64,000 nucleotides of DNA. Origin: VAZQ01 sp963725065 (lineage in GTDB: Bacteria; Pseudomonadota; Alphaproteobacteria; Rhizobiales; Xanthobacteraceae). The notes beneath the pieces were generated by a model that saw nothing but the letters and a program-made list of their open reading frames with translations, had not been told where the DNA came from and searched no databases. Shown one piece after another: positions 34,856 through 44,983 of this stretch. The stretch is taken from assembly GCA_963725065.1 (NCBI GenBank), contig CAVRXD010000059.1:1-64000 (forward strand), written 5' to 3'. Each line of letters begins with the position of its first letter. Position 1 is the stretch's first letter. The translations under genes were made by a program, and so were the position numbers.

Positions 34856-37004
34856 ATGCGTTCCGCTCGGCAATCAGCAATTCGACTGCTGCAGCTGATG
34901 ATGATGGCATGTGCCGTCCTGCCGGTCCTGCTGTTCGCATTCGCCTCCTGGCTGAACTATCGCCACGAAAACGCCGTCGCCGATGATCGGATCGAGCGCT
35001 CGCTCGATATCCTTCACGAGCACACGCTCAAGGTCTTCCAGACCGTCGAGCGGGCCATCGCCGAGGTCGACGAGATCGTGCGCGGCATGCCCGACAACGC
35101 CGTCCGGCAGGACCAGCCGCGGCTGCACGAGCGCCTGAAGCAGATCGTCGACGCGCTGCCGCAACTGCGAGCGATCTTTCTCATCGATCGTGACGGCCGC
35201 CCGATCGTTTCGAGCCAGCTCGCGCAAGTACCGGCCGACTTCAACGTGGGCGACCGGGATTTTTTCGAGGCGCAGGCGGCCGGCCATGCTGGAACCTATG
35301 TCAGCGACGTGCACACGCCGAGGCTGACAGGTTTCGGCACGCCTTTTTTCGTGCTTTCGCGGCGGCGGCCCTCGGCGGACGGCTCGTTCAACGGCGTCGT
35401 CGCGGTCGCGGTGCTGCCGCGCTACTTCGAGGACTTTTACTCGCTGATCGGGCGCAGCCCGGGAAGCTTCTTTGCGCTGGTGCAGGCGGATGGAAAATTT
35501 CTCGCCCGTTACCCGGCGCTGCCGCAGCCGGCCGCCCGGTCTCGCGGTCGGGAGCGCTCTGCAACAGGCGATGGCCCAGGCCCGGGAACGCGTGGTCTAC
35601 ACGATCCCGGACTCCGAGGTCGATGGGGCGGCGTATCGGGTCGGCTTCCGCAAGCTCGAGGGCTTTCCGGTCGACGTCGTCGCGGGAATCGACGGTTCGG
35701 CGATCCGCGGCGAATGGCACGCGACCATGGCCAGCCATTTGATTTTCGGCCTGCCGGCAACATTGCTGCTGTTGATCATCATCGGCGTCGCCTTGCGGCG
35801 TACGCGACGGCTGTACGTCGAAGCGGAGCGCCGGGAGGCCGCGGAGGCCGCGCTGCGACAGGCGCAACGCCTGGAAGCGATCGGACAGCTGACCGGCGGC
35901 GTCGCGCACGACTTCAACAATCTCCTGATGATCGTGAGCGGCAGCGCGCAGCGGCTGCGGCGCGATCTGACGTCGGAGAAGCACACGCGCCTGCTCGACA
36001 TGATTTCGAACGCCACCAGCCGCGGGGAAACCCTCACCCGCCAGCTGCTGGCGTTCTCGCGGCGGCAGATGCTCACGCCTTCGGTCATCGATCTTGCGCA
36101 GCGGCTTCCCGCGTTCAGGGAGATGCTCGACCGCTCCCTGCGCGGCGACATCGCCACCGCCGTCGCGGTCGCCGGCGAGGGCTGCGCGGTGAAGGTCGAT
36201 CCGAGCGAGTTCGAGCTGGCCCTGCTCAATCTCGCGGTGAACGCGCGCGATGCGATGCCGAACGGCGGATCGCTCGACATCACCGCCAAGCCCGTCGTGC
36301 TCGACGGCAACACGGCGGCGGAGGGATTGCAGGGCGAGTTCGTCGCCATCCGTGTAGCCGATACCGGCAACGGTATTTCTCCCGACGTCCTGCCGCATGT
36401 GTTCGAGCCGTTCTTCACGACCAAGGACGTCGGCAAGGGGACGGGACTGGGCCTGAGCCAGGTGTACGGTTTTGCCAAGCAGTCCGGCGGAACCGCGACC
36501 GTCGCCAGCATCGTCGGCCGCGGCACGGTGGTCATGCTGTATCTGCCGCGTACCCGGGAACCGCCGGCGGTTGCGGCCCCGCACCCCGAGCCGAAGTCCG
36601 CACCTGCGCGCGCCGGCAACGTCCTTCTGGTGGAGGACAACCCGGAGGTCGCGGAAGTCGGGACGGCGTATCTCCAGCAGCTCGGTTACATGGTCAAGCA
36701 GGTCGCCAGCGCCCACGAAGCCCTGGAACTGCTCGGCAACGATCCGAAGATCGATCTGGTTTTTGCCGATATCCTGATGCCGGGGGGAATGACCGGCCTC
36801 GAACTCGGGCGCGCCATCCGCCAGCGCTATCACGGCATGCCGGTGCTGCTCGCGACCGGCTACAGCGACAGCGCTCGCGATGCCGTGCAGCAGGGCTTTG
36901 TCGTGCTGCAGAAGCCGTTCGATCTGGCCGCGCTCGAACAGGGCCTGCGCGATGCGCAGAAACACAAGTTCGAACCAGTCGACCCGAAACGCGCGGCGAG
37001 CTGA
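34856..37004 (+). pseudogene. hybrid sensor histidine kinase with receiver domain, apparent frameshift
   Basis: About 715 aa if joined. ATG 34856 is followed by a transmembrane segment (LLQLMMMACAVLPVLLFAFA), a periplasmic dCache-like sensor (VGDRDFFEAQAAGHAGTYVSD), a second transmembrane segment near 35740, a HisKA domain with phospho-acceptor GGVAHDFNNLL, an ATPase domain (NLAVNARDAMPNGG, VADTGNGISPD, GKGTGLGLSQVYGF) and a C-terminal receiver (VLLVEDNPEVAEVG, FADILMPG). Frame changes near 35525-35545 by one extra base in a GC-rich stretch. Both halves are otherwise clean, so a sequencing error is plausible. Confidence 0.8.
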
Positions 37005-37191
37005 CCCGGAAAAGCGCGGGGCCTTCGGGTCGCGCAGCGCGCTCGAAGCCGTTTTGTCGCAGCCCAGAGTTCCAGCGTCTCGCAGGGAACTCATACGAAT
37101 GAGCTGCCACGGGCCCATTCACGGCAATCTTTGTTTGGATATCGGAGCGCAGGCTCGGTATCATCGCGGCCATGCGGAGCGGGGCACCTTA

Positions 37192-38853
37192 GTGCGACGA
37201 AGATCGTTCTCGATTAAGTGGCACGTGGCGATCGTCGGGTTACTGGTAGTCACTCCCCTTTTGCTCGTTGAAGCGATCCTGTTGCAGCGGATCGCCAAAT
37301 CCGAACGCGACACGCTGGAGCAGTCGGCGACCTCGTTGGCGCGCGAGGTGCGCGACACCTTGGATCGCGAACTGCAAGCCGGAAAATCCGCGCTCCTTGC
37401 GCTCGGCACGTCGCCTTACCTCGAGACCGGGAACTACGAAGCATTCCACCGCCAGGCCCAGCGCGTCGCGGAAACCTTCCCAGGCAGCGTCATCGGTCTG
37501 CGCAACGCGGACGGCGCGCTGCTGGCGGTCACGGTGGTGCCGTGGGGAACACCGCTTGCGGCCACCCTCGATCCGGTGCTCAAGGAGGCCGACGAAAAAG
37601 CCATCGCCACGCGCAGCGCTGTGGTGACCGACCTCTACACCGGCGCGGTGACCGGGGCGAAGTTCATCAATATCGAAATGCCGGTTTTCCAGAAGGACGC
37701 CACGTTCGTTCTCAGCCTGGCGCTACGGCCGGACTATATCGGGCGGGTGATCGCGACAAAGTCCTTCGGGCCGGCATGGGTGGTCGGCGTCACCGACAAG
37801 AACGATCGTCTGATCGCCCGCTCGCGCGATGCGGAACGATTTGTCGGACAGCGCGCGACCGACGAATTCATCGCCAACACGAAAGGGGCCGAGGGCGGCT
37901 TCCTGGGCATGACGCTGGATGGGGTGCCGGTGTTGAATGCGTATGTCAGGTCGGCGCTGTCGGGCTGGCGCGTTGCCGCCGGGGTTCCGCTCGCCACTTT
38001 GGAGGCGCCGCTGCGCAGGTCCTATCTGGTCCTGGCCGGCATGGCCGCCGCGGGCCTTCTGGCCTCGTTCGGTCTGGCGTTTGCGTATTCGCGCTACCTG
38101 ACCGGTCCGGTCGCCGCGCTGCAGGAACTCGCCGCGAACGGGGCCGCCGGCAAGCCGGTCGTTCCGTTCGTCACCGGCATCAAGGAGCTCGATGCGGTAT
38201 CGCTCGCGCTCGCCCGGGCATTCGGCGAGATTGCGCGGCGTGAGAAGGAGCAGGCCGTGCTCATCAATGAGCTCAATCATCGCGTCAAGAACACCCTGGC
38301 CAACGTCCAGGCCATGGCGAGCGTGACGCTGAAGCGCTCGGCCTCGCTCCAGGATTTCCTCACGTCTTTCACCATGCGGCTGTCCGCGCTGGCGGGCTCG
38401 CATGATGCGCTGACGGAGAAGCAGTGGAGCGGCGCGAGCTTGAAGGTCCTGCTGCTCAATGCAGCGCAGCCGTTCTGCGATCAATCGCGATTGCGCATGG
38501 TGGAGGCGGATGTCGAGTTGAGCGCGCCGATGGCGGTGCCGTTCGGCATGATCTTCCATGAACTTTTTACCAACGCCGCGAAATACGGAGCACTCTCGAA
38601 TTCCGACGGCTACATAACCGTGACGTGGTCGGTTTCGCATGACGACGGAGAGAGCAAGCTTCATCTGATCTGGCAGGAGCACAACGGTCCTGCGGTCGAT
38701 CGGCCTCAGCGCAAGGGCTTCGGCACCATCCTGATCGAGGGCGTTGCTTCGGACCTGGGCGGCCGCGTCGACATTGATTATGATCCGCGGGGCCTTGTTC
38801 TCAAGACGGTTGTTCCTTTGCGGACGGTCCAGCACAATATGAACCGGCCCTAG
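37192..38853 (+). CDS. HWE-family sensor histidine kinase
   Basis: A 553-aa membrane sensor kinase. The chosen start is GTG 37192, giving VRRRSFSIKWHVAIVGLLVV, a membrane segment right after a basic start. A periplasmic Cache-type sensor spans about residues 35-275, a second transmembrane segment 283-302, a HAMP-like stretch follows, then the HWE kinase core: ELNHRVKNTLANVQAMA, IFHELFTNAAKYGAL, LIWQEHNGPAV and KGFGTILIEG. HWE kinases are concentrated in Rhizobiales and usually signal to response regulators encoded elsewhere. It is adjacent to the hybrid kinase on the same strand; the two sensors may share input. Confidence 0.88.
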   Translation: MRRRSFSIKWHVAIVGLLVVTPLLLVEAILLQRIAKSERDTLEQSATSLAREVRDTLDRELQAGKSALLALGTSPYLETGNYEAFHRQAQRVAETFPGSVIGLRNADGALLAVTVVPWGTPLAATLDPVLKEADEKAIATRSAVVTDLYTGAVTGAKFINIEMPVFQKDATFVLSLALRPDYIGRVIATKSFGPAWVVGVTDKNDRLIARSRDAERFVGQRATDEFIANTKGAEGGFLGMTLDGVPVLNAYVRSALSGWRVAAGVPLATLEAPLRRSYLVLAGMAAAGLLASFGLAFAYSRYLTGPVAALQELAANGAAGKPVVPFVTGIKELDAVSLALARAFGEIARREKEQAVLINELNHRVKNTLANVQAMASVTLKRSASLQDFLTSFTMRLSALAGSHDALTEKQWSGASLKVLLLNAAQPFCDQSRLRMVEADVELSAPMAVPFGMIFHELFTNAAKYGALSNSDGYITVTWSVSHDDGESKLHLIWQEHNGPAVDRPQRKGFGTILIEGVASDLGGRVDIDYDPRGLVLKTVVPLRTVQHNMNRP

Positions 38854-39177
38854 CTCGCCGCCACGCGGCGGGGTGGCCGTCGTGCCACAGCTCCATGGGG
38901 TCGGAAACGCCCGACCTGGCGGCCACGGACCTTTACAACGCCACGCTATGGTTCGCTCTGCGGCGGCGCTGAATCCCGCCGCGCACGACGCCCTCACGAC
39001 CGACGGAATTTTGGTGGACGCCCCGCGATAGATCTCCGAGATTTGGTCCGGAACTTGCTAACCGGTTGGGATCGAGAATGCGGATGCGCCTCTCCCGTGC
39101 GCGGCCGCAATGACGTTCCGAGCACCAGACGGCGTTGCCAGGGTTGGCCTAGGCAGGCAGGGACAAAGGACACACAA
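38854..39177. other. intergenic region upstream of a Bug receptor
   Basis: No gene recognised. It should contain the promoter of the receptor at 39178. The ribosome site AAAGGA lies at 39165-39170. Confidence 0.4.
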
Positions 39178-40170
39178 GTGAACAATCGACGTTGTTTTAC
39201 ATTTCTTGCGGTTGCCGCCGCGCTCGCGTCGGGCTTAGGCCTGCACGGTGCGATGGCGCAGGACTGGCCGACCCGGCCGGTCACGATGGTGGTGCCGTTC
39301 GCCGCGGGCAGCGCCTCCGACACCATGGCGCGAATTCTCAGCGCGCGCCTGTCGGAAGTGCTGGGCCAGCAGGTGGTCATCGAGAACGTCAGCGGCGCCG
39401 GCGGCATGACCGGCGTCGCGCGTGTCGCCAAGGCGGCGCCCGACGGCTATCAGTTCGTGCTCGGCGGCGTCGACACCTTCGCCCAGAATCAAACGCTCTA
39501 CAAAAGACCCCTCTACAATTCCGCGACCGATTTCGCGCCGGTCGCGCTGGTAGTCGAGCAGGCGCTGCTGCTGGTCGCGCGTAACGATTTGCCGGCCAAC
39601 AATCTGCAGGAGTTCATCGCGTACGCGAAAGCCAACCAGGGAAAGATGCAATACGGCTCGGCCGGAGTGGGGTCGGGATCCCATCTGGCCTGCGCGCAGC
39701 TCAACTCCGCGATGGGCGTCGACATCACCCACGTCCCCTATCGCGGTTCGCCGCCCGCAATGCAGGATCTCATTGCCGGCCGGATCGATTATTTCTGCGC
39801 GCTCGCAGCGGCCGGCAAGACGCAGATCGAAAGCAAGACGATGAAGGCGATTGCGATCTTGACGCGTGATCGCTCGCCGATCCTGCCGAATCTCCCAAGT
39901 GCGCACGAACAGGGCCTCGTCGATTTCGATTCGTATTTCTGGAGCGGCTTCTTCCTGCCCAAGGGCACGCCCGCGCCGGTCGTCCAGAAGCTCCACGATG
40001 CGACGATCGCGACCATGAACACACCCGCGGTACAGGAACGGCTGAAGGAGGTCGGCGTGACGGTTGTCGCGGCCGACCGCCGGTCGGCGGATTACCTGCA
40101 GAAATTCGTGGCGAGCGAAACCGAGAAGTGGGCCGCCACGATCAGGGCGAGCGGCGTCAGCATCGATTGA
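39178..40170 (+). CDS. Bug/TctC-family receptor
   Basis: A 330-aa TTT receptor. GTG 39178 has AAAGGA seven bases upstream and gives signal peptide VNNRRCFTFLAVAAALASGLGLHGAMA. Then DWPTRPVTMVVPFAAGSASD, ENVSGAGGMTGVA, AAPDGYQFVLGGVDTFAQNQ and HVPYRGSPPAMQDLIAG. It resembles the receptor at 25099 more than the others. It is an orphan, convergent with the deacetylase gene that follows. Confidence 0.92.
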   Translation: MNNRRCFTFLAVAAALASGLGLHGAMAQDWPTRPVTMVVPFAAGSASDTMARILSARLSEVLGQQVVIENVSGAGGMTGVARVAKAAPDGYQFVLGGVDTFAQNQTLYKRPLYNSATDFAPVALVVEQALLLVARNDLPANNLQEFIAYAKANQGKMQYGSAGVGSGSHLACAQLNSAMGVDITHVPYRGSPPAMQDLIAGRIDYFCALAAAGKTQIESKTMKAIAILTRDRSPILPNLPSAHEQGLVDFDSYFWSGFFLPKGTPAPVVQKLHDATIATMNTPAVQERLKEVGVTVVAADRRSADYLQKFVASETEKWAATIRASGVSID

Positions 40171-40267
40171 TCTGCGCAAACGGCGAATGACGAACGAATA
40201 AGCCGTGCGGGTGACGCCGTTGCCGGCAGCAACGCGCCCGGTGCGGAGGCGTTGCTGCGCGCCTCGA

Positions 40268-41191
40268 TCAGGCGCGATCTCCGGGGGCTTCGCCCGGGAT
40301 GGTGCCCGCCGGCAGGGCGTAGCAGGCGTCCGCCACGGCGCCCGGCGTGGTCCACCACACGCGATCGCGGTTGCGATGCTCCACGCAGTGCGTGAGTGCC
40401 CGCCGCAGTGCCGGCAAGCGGAACGGCTGCCCCATCACGAACGGATGCAGCGAGATCGTCATGACCAGGGGCTGCGCGCGGCATTGCTCGATCATTTCAT
40501 CGAACCCGTCCACGATCATGTCGGCGAAGTCCCGCGCGGTGCCGTCGCGGTGGATGATGGCCGCGGAATCGTTGAGCTCGGCCGGATATGGAACCGACAG
40601 GATCGGACCGGCGCGGGTCTGCAACCAGAACGGCTGATCGTCCGCCGGCCAGTCCATGACGTAGCGGTAGCCCGCTTCCTTCAGCAGATCGGGCGTGACG
40701 TTGCTTTCCGACGCTGCCGGTCCCATCCATCCCGCGGGCGGATGGCCTTCACGGCGCGTGATCTCCTGGGTCACGTCGTCGATCAGGCGGCGCTCGTCGA
40801 GTTCCCACAGGTCGCCCTGCCGTTCGGCGTTGGTCCGGCCGTGCCCGACGACCTCGTCGCCGCGCTTGCGGATGCGCTCGCAGATCTGCGGGTGATACTC
40901 GTACAGGAGCGAGTTGATGTTGTGGGCCGCGGGTAAGTTCAGTTGCTCGAACAGATCGAACAGGCGCCAGATGCCCACCCGGTTACCATAATCGCGCCAC
41001 GAGTAATTGCGCTGCTGCTGCGGTTCGCCCTTCTTGGCGGGGTCCCAGCCGGTGCCTCTGCGATAAGCATAGACCTCGATATTCGTGGTTAAGCAGAAGG
41101 CCAGCCGCTTCCCGCCGGGCCACGCGTAATCATTGCGCTCGCCGATGATCGAATAATCGTAGCGATTGTGTTTGGGCAGGGTCAGCATCAA
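40268..41191 (-). CDS. polysaccharide deacetylase (NodB) family protein
   Basis: A 307-aa cytosolic NodB-fold protein. GKRLAFCLTTNIEVYAYRRG replaces the usual TFDDG-type opening. VGHGRTNAERQ holds a histidine equivalent to a metal ligand, and PPAGWMGPAASES with LVMTISLHPFVMGQPFRL match PuuE-like members. This subgroup acts on small amides such as allantoin or related ureides rather than polymers. The opening strand lacks the classical catalytic Asp-Asp pair (TTN instead of TDD), typical of atypical deacetylases. It has no neighbour in an operon. Confidence 0.82.
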   Translation of the reverse strand: MMLTLPKHNRYDYSIIGERNDYAWPGGKRLAFCLTTNIEVYAYRRGTGWDPAKKGEPQQQRNYSWRDYGNRVGIWRLFDLFEQLNLPAAHNINSLLYEYHPQICERIRKRGDEVVGHGRTNAERQGDLWELDERRLIDDVTQEITRREGHPPAGWMGPAASESNVTPDLLKEAGYRYVMDWPADDQPFWLQTRAGPILSVPYPAELNDSAAIIHRDGTARDFADMIVDGFDEMIEQCRAQPLVMTISLHPFVMGQPFRLPALRRALTHCVEHRNRDRVWWTTPGAVADACYALPAGTIPGEAPGDRA

Positions 41192-41446
41192 TACTCTCCG
41201 CGTATTACGTGATGAATCATTCTCGCATGTTATCGGCGCGGCGCGCGATGTTGGATCATAGGCTCATTTCCACGCAGCGCGTTGGCGCGCGTGCGGAGAG
41301 CGCAACCGCATTCATGCGCTAGCGCAAAGTTGCCGTTGCGGTCTGTGTGATTTTTGCAACGCTCTGCAATTATTGCGGAACGGCCACAGTGCCGGACTAA
41401 TTTTCCTATCGTATGTCGCAAATCGACTACAAATGGGGGTGTCTTC

Positions 41447-41728
41447 ATGAAATCACCGGTCGTCAAGCGTTCAATTGTCCTCGCGGGTCACAAGACAAGC
41501 GTGAGCCTCGAGGATGCCTTCTGGAAGGGGCTGAAGGAGATCGCCGGCGGTCGCCACATGACGTTGTCGGATTTGGTCGGCGCGATCGATGCGCAACGCC
41601 AACACGGCAATCTCTCATCGGCGCTTCGGCTGTTCGTGCTGGATTTCTATCGCAGTCAGGTTTCCGAAAAGGACAGCCGCGATGGCATCCACGATATGAT
41701 GGCCCGTCCGGCGTCCGCGTTTTCTTGA
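41447..41728 (+). CDS. ribbon-helix-helix domain protein
   Basis: A 93-aa protein of the RHH_4 type common in Rhizobiales. MKSPVVKRSIVLAGHKTSVSLEDAFWKGL forms the ribbon and first helix, HMTLSDLVGAIDAQ the second, and LSSALRLFVLDFYRSQ the dimer core. Likely a dimeric DNA-binding regulator. ATG 41447 is preceded by GGGGGT. Target genes are unknown; the divergent deacetylase gene is one candidate. Confidence 0.8.
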   Translation: MKSPVVKRSIVLAGHKTSVSLEDAFWKGLKEIAGGRHMTLSDLVGAIDAQRQHGNLSSALRLFVLDFYRSQVSEKDSRDGIHDMMARPASAFS

Positions 41729-41908
41729 ATCGCTGTCGTGACGGGTTTCACCGCGCGAAACCCGTCACGACCGCGCGAGATGAACTCTGTTCGCTCGACG
41801 CGTGCGCGCGTCCTCTGCCGGGATGGATGCACGCGACTCTGACGCCCATCGCGGCTGACCGCACGATCAAGGTCGTGCTGCCGCCGCGGTGAGCTTCGAC
41901 GCCCATCG

Positions 41909-42013
41909 CATGATCCCGAAAAGTTGCAGACTTTTCGGACCTGGATCATGCGACCGCATCAAAGGCGACATGATCCCGAAAAGTTGCAGACTTTTCGGAC
42001 CTGGATCATGCGA
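41909..42013. repeat. tandem pair of 45-bp palindromic repeats
   Basis: Copies 41909-41953 and 41969-42013 are identical over 45 bases, with a 60-base period. Each reads CATGATCCCGAAAAGTTGCA then GACTTTTCGG and ends GGATCATGCGA. Each can form a hairpin (CCGAAAAGT / ACTTTTCGG) nested in outer CATGATCC / GGATCATG arms. This resembles the ATGATCC-type intergenic repeat abundant in Bradyrhizobiaceae. The stretch 41729-42113 holds no other feature I can name. Confidence 0.85.
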
Positions 42014-42113
42014 GCACATCAGGCCCGGAACGAGATCGCGCTTCGAACGGAAGCGATCTCGTTCCCGGCGCTTGTTGCTATTCGCGACCGGCATCGTCCT
42101 TGTGGCGGGGCGG

Positions 42114-43100
42114 TCATCCGCCGATCTGCGGGATCTTGGCGTCGGCGATCACCTTCTTCCACTTGGCCACGTCCGCCTTGATGTAGGCGGCAAACTCGGC
42201 GGACGACATCCCGTCCGGCTCAAGGCCCATCGCCAGCATCTTGTCACGGACGTCGGGCAGGTTGACGATGCGCGCAATTTCCGCCTGCAGCAGCTCGACG
42301 ATCGGCTTCGGTGTGCCGGCGGGAACCAGCACGCCCTGCATCGTCTCGGCCTCCTGATCCTTGATTCCAAGTTCATCGAGCGTGGGGACGTCGGGCAATG
42401 CCGGCGAGCGGGTCTTGGCGGTGATCGCAAGCGCGCGCAGCTTGCCGTCCTTCACGAGCGGCGTCGCGGGAGGAATCGCCTGAAAGCACATCGGCGTGTG
42501 TCCGCCCACGACCGACTGGATCGACGGGCCGCCGCCCGGGAACGGCGCGAGCGCGAAATCGAGCGCGAAAGTGAGCTTGAACAGCTCGCTCGAAAGATGC
42601 GGCGTCGTGCCGATGCCGGGCGAAGCGAAGGTGTACTTGCCCGGATTGGCCCTGAGCAGGTCGACCAGCTCCTTCACCGATTTGGCGGGGATGCTGGGAT
42701 GAACGAACAGCCCGTTGGGCGAGCCGGCGGCCTTGGTGACGGGCGCGAAGTCCCGGTCCGGATCATAGGGAGCCTTGGCATAGAGGCTCGGGTTGACGGT
42801 GTAGCTCGATGACACGAACAGGATGGTGTAGCCGTCCGGCGGCGACCGTCCGGCCGTGGCCATCCCAAGATTGCCGCCGGCTCCCGCCACGTTCTCGATG
42901 TAGAACTGCTGGCCGTACTTTTCAGACAGCTTCTGCGTGATGAGCCGGGCCACCACGTCGGTCGGCCCGGCGGCCGCGAACGGCACGATGATCTTGACCG
43001 GCCGGTCGGGATATCCCGGGCTCTGCGCGAGGCCGGCGCTGGCGAGCAGGAGGCCGGCGCCGGCGGCCAGAACGCGGGCCACCGTGTTGGTTACTCTCAT
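42114..43100 (-). CDS. Bug/TctC-family receptor
   Basis: A 328-aa TTT receptor. ATG 43100 gives signal peptide MRVTNTVARVLAAGAGLLLASAGLAQ, then YPDRPVKIIVPFAAAGPTDVVARL, ENVAGAGGNLGMA, SPPDGYTILFVSSSYTVNPSLYAK. The VNPSLYAKAPYDP block and the GGHTPMCF segment group it with the four tandem receptors at 56-60 kb. It is divergent from the flavin monooxygenase at 43225 across 124 bases, suggesting a shared regulatory region and functional link. Confidence 0.93.
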   Translation of the reverse strand: MRVTNTVARVLAAGAGLLLASAGLAQSPGYPDRPVKIIVPFAAAGPTDVVARLITQKLSEKYGQQFYIENVAGAGGNLGMATAGRSPPDGYTILFVSSSYTVNPSLYAKAPYDPDRDFAPVTKAAGSPNGLFVHPSIPAKSVKELVDLLRANPGKYTFASPGIGTTPHLSSELFKLTFALDFALAPFPGGGPSIQSVVGGHTPMCFQAIPPATPLVKDGKLRALAITAKTRSPALPDVPTLDELGIKDQEAETMQGVLVPAGTPKPIVELLQAEIARIVNLPDVRDKMLAMGLEPDGMSSAEFAAYIKADVAKWKKVIADAKIPQIGG

Positions 43101-43224
43101 AGCGTTCCTCCGGGTTGTTTTGATCCGGGCTCGTTGCGGCGGCCTGGTCATGCAGGATAACCCGTTCCTGCCGGTTCCGTCCCCGGCCTATGATCGAAAC
43201 GGGCTGGTCGGGAGAGACTGGAGA

Positions 43225-44361
43225 ATGCGCCTGCTCAATGCAAACGTGTCCTTGCGCGACCGAATGTCCATGCACGCAGGCAACAGGCTCAAGCTCGGCC
43301 TGTTCGGCGCGAATTGTTCGTCGGGGCGCGCCGTCACCAAGGTGCCGGAGCGGTGGTCGGGGACCTGGCCCGACAATCTCAGGCTCGCGCGCATGGCGGA
43401 CGCAGCCGGCATCGATTTCCTGCTGCCGATCGGACGCTGGAAGGGCTACGGCGGCGAGACCGACTATCAAGGCGCCACGCTCGAGACCATCACCTGGGCA
43501 ACCGCGCTGCTGGCGGCGACCAGCCGAATCACCTGCTTCGGCACCGTGCATGCCCCGCTGTTCCATCCCATCATCGCGGCCAAGGAGATGGTGACCGCCG
43601 ACCAGATCGGCGAGGGACGCTTCGGGCTGAACATCGTCGTCGGCTGGAACGAGGACGAGTTCGAGATGTTCGGCGTCGCGCAGCGCGATCACGAAGCACG
43701 CTACGACTATGCGCAGGAATGGATCGACGCGATCAAGCTGATCTGGTCCGAACGCGAGGACTTCGACTTCGCCGGCCGCTACATCAATCTCAAGGGGGTG
43801 CGCGCCAAGCCCAAGCCTCATGGCGGCAGCAGGCCCATCATCATGAATGCCGGTGCCTCACCCACCGGCCAGGCCTTCGCGGTGAAGAACTGCGACGCTT
43901 TCTTCATGCAGGCCTCACGGGTATCAGTGGCGGAGACCGCCGAGCGGGTCGGCAAGGTCAAGCATCTTGCGCAGCAGCAAGGCCGCGAGATCAGCGTCTA
44001 TACCGTCGGCGTCATCACCTGCCGGCCCACGATGCGCGAGGCTGAGGATTATCACCGTCATTGCATCGTGGATCAGGCCGACTGGCCGGCCGTCGACCGG
44101 CTGCTGGCGATGCGCAATATCACCCCCCGGACGGTCTCGGCCGAAGAGTTTGCCAAGCAGCGGAGCCAGTTCGCCCATGGCAACAGCGGATTGCCGATCA
44201 TCGGCGATCCCGACCACGTGGCGCGGCAGCTCATCGATCTGAGTTCCGCGGGGCTCACCGGCATTGCCGTGTCGCTCGTGAACTATGCCGACGAGCTGCC
44301 TTACCTCTGCGACGAAGTGCTGCCGCGGCTGGAGCGGGCGGGATTGCGCGAACGGCAGTGA
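43225..44361 (+). CDS. LLM-class flavin-dependent monooxygenase (RutA/SfnG-like)
   Basis: A 378-aa luciferase-like monooxygenase of the class C type. NRLKLGLFGANCSSGRAVTK, DFLLPIGRWKGYGGETDYQG, TCFGTVHAPLFHPIIAAKEM, GEGRFGLNIVVGWNEDEFEMFG and MNAGASPTGQAFA match the RutA/DszA/SfnG clade, which uses reduced FMN. ATG 43225 has GGAGAG eight bases upstream; ATG 43264 is the alternative. The divergent Bug receptor suggests that it oxidises an imported small molecule. No flavin reductase gene is close. Confidence 0.88.
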   Translation: MRLLNANVSLRDRMSMHAGNRLKLGLFGANCSSGRAVTKVPERWSGTWPDNLRLARMADAAGIDFLLPIGRWKGYGGETDYQGATLETITWATALLAATSRITCFGTVHAPLFHPIIAAKEMVTADQIGEGRFGLNIVVGWNEDEFEMFGVAQRDHEARYDYAQEWIDAIKLIWSEREDFDFAGRYINLKGVRAKPKPHGGSRPIIMNAGASPTGQAFAVKNCDAFFMQASRVSVAETAERVGKVKHLAQQQGREISVYTVGVITCRPTMREAEDYHRHCIVDQADWPAVDRLLAMRNITPRTVSAEEFAKQRSQFAHGNSGLPIIGDPDHVARQLIDLSSAGLTGIAVSLVNYADELPYLCDEVLPRLERAGLRERQ

Positions 44362-44419
44362 CGCCCATGCCCGACCCGACTTGGCCGCCGCACAACGCTC
44401 CGTTTTCCATCGTCCAAAG

Positions 44420-44893
44420 TCATACCCCCAGGTCCACGATGTCAGCGCGGATGTGCCGTCCTGATGTCTTCACGCGGGCGACGGTGATCGGCAGCTTGAA
44501 GCGGCGCGGCCCGGCGCTCCCCGGATTGAGAAACAGGACGCCGTTACGGGTTTCGATCGAGGGACGATGGGAATGCCCGAACACCACCGCCGCAAAGCCC
44601 GCCGCCACGGGGTCGACGTCGAGCTGAGCAATGTCATGCAACACGAAGAAACGACGGTCGCCGACTTCGACAAGCTCGGTCATGGGCAGCGCCGCAGCCC
44701 AGCTTCCCTGGTCGATATTCCCGCAGACGACATGAACGGGCGCAACTTCGCCGAGCCGATCGATCACCTCGGGTTTGCCCACATCGCCGGCGTGGATAAT
44801 CATGTCCGACCCGCGAAGCGCATCGAGGGCCTCAGGCCGCAGCAGGCCATGCGTATCCGAGATGACGCCGACAACGAACTCGCGCGCGGGCAT
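44420..44893 (-). CDS. YfcE/MJ0936-family metallophosphoesterase
   Basis: A 157-aa calcineurin-like phosphoesterase. Metal ligands appear in VISDTHG (residues 10-16), IIHAGDVG, HVVCGNID, LHDI and FGHSHRP, the standard order for the small YfcE group, which cleave phosphodiesters. It is convergent with the monooxygenase gene. Physiological substrate unknown. Confidence 0.92.
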   Translation of the reverse strand: MPAREFVVGVISDTHGLLRPEALDALRGSDMIIHAGDVGKPEVIDRLGEVAPVHVVCGNIDQGSWAAALPMTELVEVGDRRFFVLHDIAQLDVDPVAAGFAAVVFGHSHRPSIETRNGVLFLNPGSAGPRRFKLPITVARVKTSGRHIRADIVDLGV

Positions 44894-44983
44894 TTAAGGC
44901 AACCTGTTGGCATTTGGATGCGCCATGGGGAGGGAAGGTAGCCTACGCCCCGGACATGCAAAGAGCGGAACTTGTGACGGCCA

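Noticed and set aside
33233..34873. 546-aa minus-strand open frame
   Set aside because: Antisense to the sugar-binding protein, which has a signal peptide and clear family motifs.
35388..37118. 576-aa minus-strand open frame
   Set aside because: Antisense to the hybrid histidine kinase, whose domains are unmistakable.
41909..42013. Possible CRISPR array
   Set aside because: Only two repeat units with a 15-base spacer, palindromic over their length, and no cas genes.
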